Of a stretch of DNA of 64,000 nt, positions 57,201 to 64,000 are shown in pieces. Every line of letters starts with the position of its first letter. Positions within the stretch are counted from its first letter, which is position 1. The translations under genes and the position numbers were made by a program. Origin of the DNA: Diatrype stigma (taxonomy: Eukaryota > Ascomycota > Sordariomycetes > Xylariales > Diatrypaceae); assembly GCA_022225965.2 (NCBI GenBank), contig JAKJXP020000016.1, positions 124,001 through 188,000 of the forward strand. The letters are read 5' to 3'. The notes below the pieces were generated by a model. It did not search any database and was not told where the DNA came from. It saw nothing but the letters and a program-made list of their open reading frames with translations.

Positions 57201-58238
57201 TCCTCGTCTATCGCGACGGCGTGTCTGAAGGCCAGTATGACCTGGTCTTGAAGCACGAGTACCCGCTTCTACGTGCCGCGTGCGCCGAGAGTAAGTTAAA
57301 TTCTGTTCTTGACAATACTATCACCATCACTACCATGCTGCTGCCTGTCAGTCAGATATACAAAAAGAAAAAAAAAGGGGGTGGGGGGCATCCTCACATG
57401 AAAACTTTCGCGAAACAGAAAGAACCAAAAAACAGAAAGAAACCAACTAACATACCCATAGTGTACCCGCCGGCCCAGCAGAAGCAAGACCTGCCGCGCA
57501 TGACGGTCGTTGTGGTCGGCAAGCGGCACCACACGCGCTTCTACCCGACGACGCCGCAGAACGCCGACCGCTCGACCAACTGCGTCGCTGGCACCGTCGT
57601 CGACCGCGGCGTCACTGAGGCCAAGAACTGGGACTTCTTTTTGCAGGCGCATTCCGCTATCCAGGTTCGTATTAGCATCCGCGATTCATTTCCTTGTTGT
57701 CCTTTTCCCGTTGTTTTTATATTTCCTTTTTCCCTGTCCACCCCTGTCATGTCGCCCTGTAACAAGACAAGCCCTCTGGCCTCTTTTGGTACCACTGTGA
57801 CCACCATCATCTTGTTATCTAGTCCATTTACCTATACTTACATGACTTTAATTTACACAGGGTACGGCTCGGCCGGCGCACTATTTTGTGATCCACGACG
57901 AGATGTTCCGGCGCAGCGGGAGCAAGAAGCCGGCGGCGGCGGCGCTGAGCGGCAACGAGGAAGACACGCTCGAGCAGGTGACGCAGAGCCTGTGCTACGT
58001 GTACGGGCGGGCGACGCGGGCTGTGTCGGTCTGCACGCCCGCGTACTACGCCGACATCGTCTGCGAGCGTGCGCGCCGCTACCTCAGCGATCTGTACGAC
58101 CCTAGCGTCGCTTCTTCTGAGGTCACATCGATGGCGAGCGGGCAACGGGGGAGCGGTGGTGGCGGTGGTGATGATCCCGTTATGGGGGGCCGGGTGAAGA
58201 TCCATGATCGGCTGAAGGATACCATGTTTTACATCTAG
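54276..58238 (+). CDS. AGO: Argonaute (QDE-2-like), core of RNA silencing
   Basis: Exons 54276..54469, 54585..55738, 55798..56045, 56117..56864, 57120..57290, 57462..57664 and 57861..58238; 1031 residues, all phases agree. Residues 1-60 are an almost pure RGG/Gly leader. The N and L1 domains follow (RPAFGTEGTPVTLWANYVQL, DKLPMIQALNIFLNHYSK). The PAZ region ends with FEFFRQTYGITLKEPDLPVI and NVGTREFPTYLPPEVC; before that lies a Gly/Lys repeat (residues about 411-427). MID/PIWI spans about 560-1031 and ends DTMFYI. Catalytic residues are D738 (GIDVTHPSPG), E780 (ARQEMVSDL) and D814 (YRDGVSEGQ). The fourth position is D971 (AYYADIV), where animal and plant slicers have His. DEDD is an accepted active form, so slicing is plausible. 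It binds small RNAs and cleaves or represses matching transcripts in quelling-type silencing. Confidence 0.95.
55627..55666 (+). repeat. In-frame Gly/Lys-coding repeat in the Argonaute gene
   Basis: Four tandem units close to AAAGGGGGC/A encode a GGKGGKGGKGGK run between two halves of the PAZ region. The unit length is 9 bases, so gains and losses keep the frame. The repeat lies in a Pro/Ala/Gly linker absent from the conserved fold. Confidence 0.9.
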
Positions 58239-59141
58239 GTAGTCTAACTTGTGACTGTGAAAAGGCAGGCATGATGAGGACCTGTTTAGAAACGGCGAGA
58301 GGCTTGAGATAGGAAAAATCGATGTTGAAAGAATTAAGGGGGCGGGCAAGTCGGAGTTATGCAACTTTAAACCCACGGGATCGTACATGCATGATATGCT
58401 TCATGTATAGTGATCGGGAAACCTTGGAATCCATGCGCCGGGGGTATCCTCGGTCTGTACAGTTGTTTCACGGCTACACGAAGCAGACCCTTGGGAACTT
58501 TATATTACGCCCTGATTGGCTGTCTCTCTTTCAAAGCCCGGCATGGAGAAGGTGACTTAGTTAATAGGTACGCCTTCATGGACTATTAGACATCGGCAAG
58601 TCAACATGCAAAAGTGTCTCACGAAGTATATGAGCGGGCGATACAAACTCCATATCCCTCTGTTGTAGAAACCCTCGGCGCGGGGTAGCAGGCTCGGGCC
58701 GCCCCTATAAAAGCAATGGGGATTAGGGGGGACTGTGATAACGGGATAGAGCATTAGAGCAAGTGCAGGTGTTATTGGCCTATATTGGCCTATGGGTTGC
58801 TCCGGTGCTCTTTCACGAGCATAACTACATGAAGCACCTACATGTATGTAGGTATGTATGGTCTCATCCCCAACCTAAGAATAGACATGCTCACAACACT
58901 GGAGCGACTTGGAGGACGGCTTACAAAGTCCATGCCCCATCTTTCGGGTAAAACTATAGTTAATGCCCATGCCTTCGAAAGACATGGAAAAATACATGCA
59001 TTAATCTATTGTTTTCCTATCTTCCTGCAGATGAATGCCCATGGCTGAACTATCACAGGGGTTTTTGACGAGAATATAGATAGCTACTTGCCAACACTTC
59101 CTAAAGACATGTGTGGTATTGTTGACGTGAAAAATGGTACA
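58239..59141. other. Convergent 3' spacer
   Basis: Between the 3' ends of the Argonaute (+) and BEM46-type (-) genes. No gene is recognised. A short tandem TATTGGCCTA occurs near 58772-58795. Confidence 0.5.
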
Positions 59142-60339
59142 TCATACGGCTGCGATCTGGTGCTTTATGAAGTTCGCAACGGCTTTCCGGCCCTCGGCTC
59201 TGAACATGGCGTCGTTATGGAATGCACCGGCTACAGAAACCCTTTCCACTGGGATATTGACCTTGAGACATCTGTTATATAGCTCTTGACTGAGTTTGGC
59301 CGGCACCAATTCGTCCTTGGCTGCTTCAAGTAATAGTATAGCGGGTTGGGCCTCAGGCTCCTTGTACCTTTCAGAGATTATTCCGAGGTTAGTCCAGCTG
59401 TCGAGCTGGTTACGTAGGAACGGCCACAGATACTTGTATGGCAGCCAATTTTGAGGATACAGGACCTCAAGCATCGCACGAATCGAGGTGAAGGGGGTTT
59501 CGAGGATAAGAGAGTTCAGACGCAGATTTACAGGCATAAGCTGCTCTGCTGCCAGGTTAGTAGCTACGCCAGATCCAATGCTTTGTCCCCAGAGCATCAC
59601 CTGGCCAGATTGGGCCGCAGCTGGTGGCTCGCTGCCGTAGGACTCCCGATGCAACTGCGAAATCCAGCCAAGGGCCGCAGCAGCATCTAACCTCAGGCCC
59701 TTTTCATTGGGACGGCCTCGGGACGTCCAATAGCCTCTGTAGCTGAGACAGACAAATGTGCACCTAACTTTCCTAGCCTCGTGCTGCATCTGTCTTCGCA
59801 GCAGGCACATTGCAGATGACAAGTCAGGAAGCCGCGGAGGGATGGAAGAGGCGTTTCCTGCGTTCAAGGTAAGCTCGCTAGACAGACCAACTAGACAGGT
59901 ATGCATGCAGACCCTGGAAATAGAGGATATAGAAGGCCACCTCTGGCCGTTCCGACGCTGGGTTCCGTCCCAATTCCACGTCTGTCACGCAGAGGGCCAG
60001 GTCTGTGCCGTCGACGGCGCGGACCCTCTCTTCCCGCCATTGCAAGCCTCCACAGCGACTTGCATAATCTGATATCTTCTCCCAGCGCGCATTGGGAGGC
60101 AGGCCAGGCATGTAGATGATTTTGTTCTGGAACGTGACCATCATGAAGCACTTCCAAGTCCATAGCGACACGAACAAGCCGCTGAACAGGACAGGAGCCA
60201 GCATTACCCCTTCCAGGTGAAAGGCTCTTCTACATGGTAAGGTGATAATGCGGGGTGTCGTGGAGGAAGATGATGGGGTGGGGAAAAGAGGTCGGCTGAG
60301 GCGATAGGACAGAAAGGCTGGACGACGAAGGAGAGGCAT
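59142..60339 (-). CDS. BEM46-type alpha/beta hydrolase (ABHD13/ABHD17-like)
   Basis: Exons 60339..59913 and 59857..59142 (55-bp intron; donor GTCTGC is weak but the frame and conserved FQGNAS join require it), 380 residues. The N-terminus is basic, then a membrane anchor (LAPVLFSGLFVSLWTWKCFMM, about residues 46-66) leads into IIYMPGLPPNARWE. Hydrolase motifs: FVCLSYRGYWTSRGRPNEKG, nucleophile S235 in WGQSIGSGVA, candidate D324 in AKDELVP and H356 in GAFHNDAM. Bem46 proteins are membrane-associated serine hydrolases linked to polarity and germination in fungi (for example Neurospora BEM46). The substrate is unknown. The basic leader could also act as a targeting signal. Confidence 0.9.
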
Positions 60340-61265
60340 GGTGGTGATTGGGGATGCCAGGCTGGGCAGAGCATGGTCGGGAATGGCCTCATGCGGGGTC
60401 CAGATCTGCGTGAGATATGCGAGTGGCTACGTGAGGCGGAACCTCCATTTTAGGGCATCTTGTACGGCTCAGGCCTTGTTGATTGGTCCGAGTAGAAGCA
60501 GCTACAGCGAGGTCCGAATAATGAGATTTTTAATGGAAGGCTGATGTGATTATGTGCTTATGTGCTCTGGATTCCAGGGTGCAGAGATGCACGAGATGGA
60601 CTGCGGTTGATGACGGTTCGTTGATGACCCAAATTGACAAGACGAGCAGTTGGACAAGCTTGATCCACGTTTCAGGCCTGTTGACGTACCATCCACTAAC
60701 TATGGGTGTATGTAGGGTTAATGGGCCCCGTTAACCTAGCGGATTGTCCCACCATCCCTTGACGAGAACAGGGGCTTTGGCGGCTGCAGGCCAACTGATA
60801 GGCTGAACAGCTTCCCCTAATGCGCCCTACTAACTTAGACTTCCAGTTGCTGGGACAGTTCATCGGCGGGGTGGATTTTCTAGAATCCAGGGATCAACTA
60901 AGGTAACCCATGAATGGACCCTAACCTTATCTACCTTCGCTGACCGCAGTGCGCTAATAATTCTACAGGCTAACTACTTACCTACATACCTACATACAAT
61001 ACAGGTGATTAATAGGCAGGACAGGACAGGACGACTTGAACTTCAATTGATTCTCTAACAAACCCCAATCCCAATCCAGTCGTTAAACCTTAGCCCGCTT
61101 TCCTGCCACCGTCACCTCACCTCGTTTCAATCTCCTCCTCTGTCAGCCCATCCCAGCTACAGCTACGCAGCTTCGTCAGTCCCATCACCAACGCCATCAA
61201 CGTCGCCATCCGTAGTATCAGTATTGTCATTATCTAGCACAACGAACAACGAACCTCCTTTCACC
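60340..61265. promoter_or_regulatory. Divergent upstream region of the BEM46-type and SDS22 genes
   Basis: No coding sequence supported. It includes TACCTACATACC simple sequence near 60980-61000 and an 80-base pyrimidine-rich leader before the SDS22 start. It should carry both promoters. Confidence 0.45.
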
Positions 61266-62658
61266 ATGCCTGGACAAGTTACTCAAGGAGCGGAGAGGGA
61301 GACCACCCCTGCCACTACTCCCGGGACCACTCCGGGGACCACTCCTGCCCCGTCACACATAGAAGTAGTCGAATCCGAGAATCATTCCGAGAAAGGTGAC
61401 GAACCTAGCCCCGGGCTGAGGGATAGCAAAGGCTGGGACGGTAAGCTCCGTGTAGGCCGAAATGCTCTGCTGCAGAACCCCGAGGCCATATCAGACCCGG
61501 AATACTCGGACGAGGAGAATGTATTACAGGGCGACGAAATATCAGCCGATGAAGGTATGCTTGCTTCTCTGCTCTCTTCTCTCCCACCGGCATTTCTAGG
61601 CATTTCTAGGCAGATCTGCTTAGGCAGCCCTAGTCGCCCTAGCAGCCCTACACAAGACGTAGGATCGATGGTGACTAAGAAGTGACGTACCGCATCTAGA
61701 CCTCTTGGATGATGAAGATCCCGAGACCGAAGAGCTGACTCTGACGCAATCCCGAATCTCCTCTATTTCGGCCTTGCGACTCGATCGCTTCAAGCATGTG
61801 ATGCGACTATGTCTCCGTCAGAATCTCGTACAGCACATCGATGGGCTCTCCGGCCTAGCCGACACCCTAGAAGACCTTGATCTCTACGATAACCTCATCT
61901 CCCACATCAGGGGCTTAGATGATCTGACCAAGCTCACGTCCCTCGATTTCAGCTTCAACAAAATCAAGCATATCAAACACATCGAACATCTGACAGAGCT
62001 CACCGATCTGTACTTCGTTTCCAACAAGATCAGTACCATCGAGGGTTTGGATACCTTGACCAAATTGCGCCAGTTAGAACTGGGATCGAATAGAATACGG
62101 GAAATACAGAACCTCGACGCGCTCAAGAACCTGGAGGAACTCTGGCTGGCGAAGAACAAGATCACCGAGCTTAAAGGGTTGAGCGGTCTTCCCAAGTTGC
62201 GGTTGTTGAGTATTCAATCCAATCGGATCAAGGATCTGACGCCGCTGAGAGAGGCACCCCAGCTCGAGGAGCTCTACATCTCCCACAACGCCCTAGAAAG
62301 CCTCGATGGTCTGGATGGGAATACGAATATCCGAACTCTCGAGATCTCCAACAACGCGATAAAGAGCCTCAAAGGTCTTGGTCCGTTGAAGCAAATCGAA
62401 GAAGTATGGGCGAGTTACAACCTGCTCTCCGACTTCACCGATATCGAGAGGGAACTGGGCGATAAGGAACACCTCACGACAGTATATTTCGAGGGAAATC
62501 CTGTGCAGCTGAGACAGCCCGCCCTATACCGAAATAAAGTACGCCTAGCTTTGCCTCGGATACAGCAAATAGACGCGAGTAAGTTTGGCCCCATTATGCC
62601 CCTGCATAAAACAGTTGACAAAAAAGTTAACATGTCCACAGCCTTCGTCAAAGTGTAA
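61266..62658 (+). CDS. SDS22: Protein phosphatase 1 regulatory subunit SDS22
   Basis: Exons 61266..61554 and 61700..62658 (145-bp intron, GTATGC...TAG), 415 residues. SDS22 binds the PP1 catalytic subunit and Inhibitor-3 and guides PP1 function in mitosis. The first ~100 residues are disordered, with a TTPGTTPGTTP repeat and an acidic stretch. From about residue 125 on there are about 11 leucine-rich repeats of the 22-residue SDS22 type (LEDLDLYDNLISHIRGLDDL, LTSLDFSFNKIKHIKHIEHL, LRQLELGSNRIREIQNLDAL, LRLLSIQSNRIKDLTPLREA). A C-terminal LRR cap follows (VYFEGNPVQLRQPALYRNKV, LPRIQQIDASKFG). The ATG reading MPGQVTQG is the first Met in frame. Identification is secure. Confidence 0.96.
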
Positions 62659-63473
62659 CAGGAAGAATCTCATACCCTCCGAGCTTGTATTCTTTTAATG
62701 TTTCCTAAACTATGAAGGTCTCGAAGGGGTTCAACGTTGCTGTTGGGGTTTGGTTATTGCATTTTAATGCCTTTACAAGTCGACACCAGCCTCTGGTTGG
62801 TACGCCTTAATGGCTGTATTCGGCATAAACATAGCGAGGCGTTTCGGGGGGTTTCTGATACACTTGCACGATGGTAACAATCGATGCAACACGGTGCTGA
62901 GAAAGTCACCGAATAATGTGAGGCAGATAGCCCACAGTCGCTACTAAGGTTCTATCAAGGGTCCCGATGCCTTCGCCCATGTGCGTAAGATAATCAGAAT
63001 CGAGGCACTGAAGTATCATTTCTAGCGAACGCTGGGTCCATGCTTTTTTTGCTGTTCTCATACATGATAGTCCTCTGCGGTTCACATGGAATCTCCCACA
63101 CATGGTGTACACCGTGTTACAAGATGGTGCGCTTGTTTAAACGTTCATCGTCCAGGTATATGTCCAATATAGTCCAAATGTAACTTGGTCGAGTAAATCC
63201 TAGATCATCCTACGTTTGTCTGACCAAGTGTTCTGAGTTCACTCAAGACAATTGGCACTCCCGCCATTTGTGGGTGGGCTGTAATGTCTAGATGATTTGG
63301 GAAATCTCGTCTCTAAGCAGCCTTTACGAGATGTGTCACTATTCCTTCAAAATAACCCGGGCCCACCAATAAAGAGAGTCCTGGCGACTAATATATATGT
63401 TGCATGTCTAGTAGTTTAACGTGATGGCCACTAAATCGTGTCAAAGCGAACCTATTCTTACTCCTACCCCCTC
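62659..63473. other. Convergent 3' spacer
   Basis: About 815 bp between the 3' ends of SDS22 (+) and the aldo/keto reductase (-). No gene or repeat is recognised. Confidence 0.5.
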
Positions 63474-64000
63474 CTAACCGAATATCCACATCTTGTCGGT
63501 CGCGAAGTACTAAATGAAGTAACAGTTAGTGGTTCATTCATTCGTGCAAATACATGATTAGAACCGGAATAGAGGAAGGGGGCATAGTGACGGAAAAGGG
63601 GGTGTAAGAAAGCGGGGGAAGTAGAAAAGGAGGGCAGAAAAGGAGAAGAGAGCAACACCCACGTTCGACGGCTGATTAAAGCGAATCCCAGCATCCTTAG
63701 CAGTAATGGCGTCGATATCAGCCTGCTCGAGATCGAATCCAGTGACGTCCAAATTCTCCGCCATGACCTCGACGCGGCTCGTCTTGGGAATGACAGCGAG
63801 CCCGCGCTGCGTAGCCCAGCGCAGCAGCACCTGACTGGGTTTCTTTCCGTGCTTGTCGGCGATCTTGTTGACGACAGGGTCTTGCATGAGCGGCACCAGC
63901 GCCTGCGCGTGCTTGAAGCCGAACTCGAGGAAGCTCGCGGGGCCGAACGAGCTGTACGCCGTCACGGCGATGCCCTCGGCCTTCGCGAGGTTCAGCAGTT
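63474..64000 (-). CDS. Aldo/keto reductase, D-xylose reductase type (5' end outside window)
   Basis: Two 3' exons are present: beyond the window edge to 63663, then 63509..63474 after a 153-bp intron (GTGGGT...TAG). The visible part reads LNLAKAEGIAVTAYSSFGPA, QVLLRWATQRGLAVIPKTS and MAENLDVTGFDLEQ, followed by GIRFNQPSN and, in the last exon, YFATDKMWIFG. TAYSSFGP is characteristic of fungal D-xylose reductases. IPKTS with a following Arg is the NAD(P)H phosphate-binding site of this superfamily. The enzyme would reduce xylose (and other aldoses) to the alditol in pentose catabolism. The catalytic Tyr/Lys/His/Asp lie in the missing N-terminal half, so activity cannot be judged; other AKR substrates remain possible. 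Confidence 0.88.

Overview
This 64 kb window is nuclear DNA of a filamentous ascomycete (Pezizomycotina, most likely Sordariomycetes). The evidence is many short introns with GTAAGT/GTGAGT/GTATGT donors, protein families typical of moulds (HIS4 trifunctional enzyme, RGG-rich Argonaute, fungal rhodopsin-domain membrane protein, BTA1, DUF1857, DUF726), and gene-poor spacers full of TACCTA/ACATAC simple repeats. I saw no tRNA, rRNA or CRISPR. All gene models were built by hand from open frames joined at splice sites that keep the frame. Exon coordinates are given in each entry.

Layout. 0.6-16.5 kb holds housekeeping genes: a membrane/Fn3/coiled-coil protein (-), a lipin-type phosphatidate phosphatase (+), TFIID subunit TAF9 (-) and HIS4 (+), the last two divergent. 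17.3-30.6 kb is a mixed block: a six-exon protein-kinase-like gene (+), saccharopine dehydrogenase LYS1 (-), a decayed paralogue of the kinase-like gene (-), about 3 kb of empty DNA, a Ser/Thr-rich single-pass membrane protein, unreadable coding remnants around a 21-nt poly(C), and a 69-bp inverted repeat. 31-41.4 kb holds a small zinc-ribbon-like nuclear protein, a DUF1857 protein, betaine-lipid synthase BTA1 (with a one-base frame break) and a DUF726 hydrolase. 41.9-42.6 kb is a non-autonomous DNA transposon with long terminal inverted repeats and a perfect 8-bp target duplication. 45-52 kb is accessory: a seven-helix rhodopsin-domain protein, a small interrupted membrane ORF, a secreted GMC oxidoreductase and a cysteine-rich effector-like protein with a doubtful first exon. 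52.3-64 kb is again conserved: an AlaX-type tRNA-editing protein, an Argonaute, a BEM46-type hydrolase, the PP1 regulator SDS22 and the 3' part of a D-xylose-reductase-type aldo/keto reductase that runs off the window.

Shared themes. Three genes touch glycerolipids: lipin makes diacylglycerol, BTA1 uses diacylglycerol and S-adenosylmethionine to make betaine lipid, and the DUF726 protein is a candidate lipase beside BTA1. Two belong to amino-acid synthesis (HIS4, LYS1). The Argonaute is the core of RNA silencing. The most unusual items are the intact/decayed kinase-like pair, the transposon, the BTA1 frame break, the possible mitochondrial leader on LYS1, and the Argonaute with Asp at the fourth catalytic position and a Gly/Lys repeat next to its PAZ domain.
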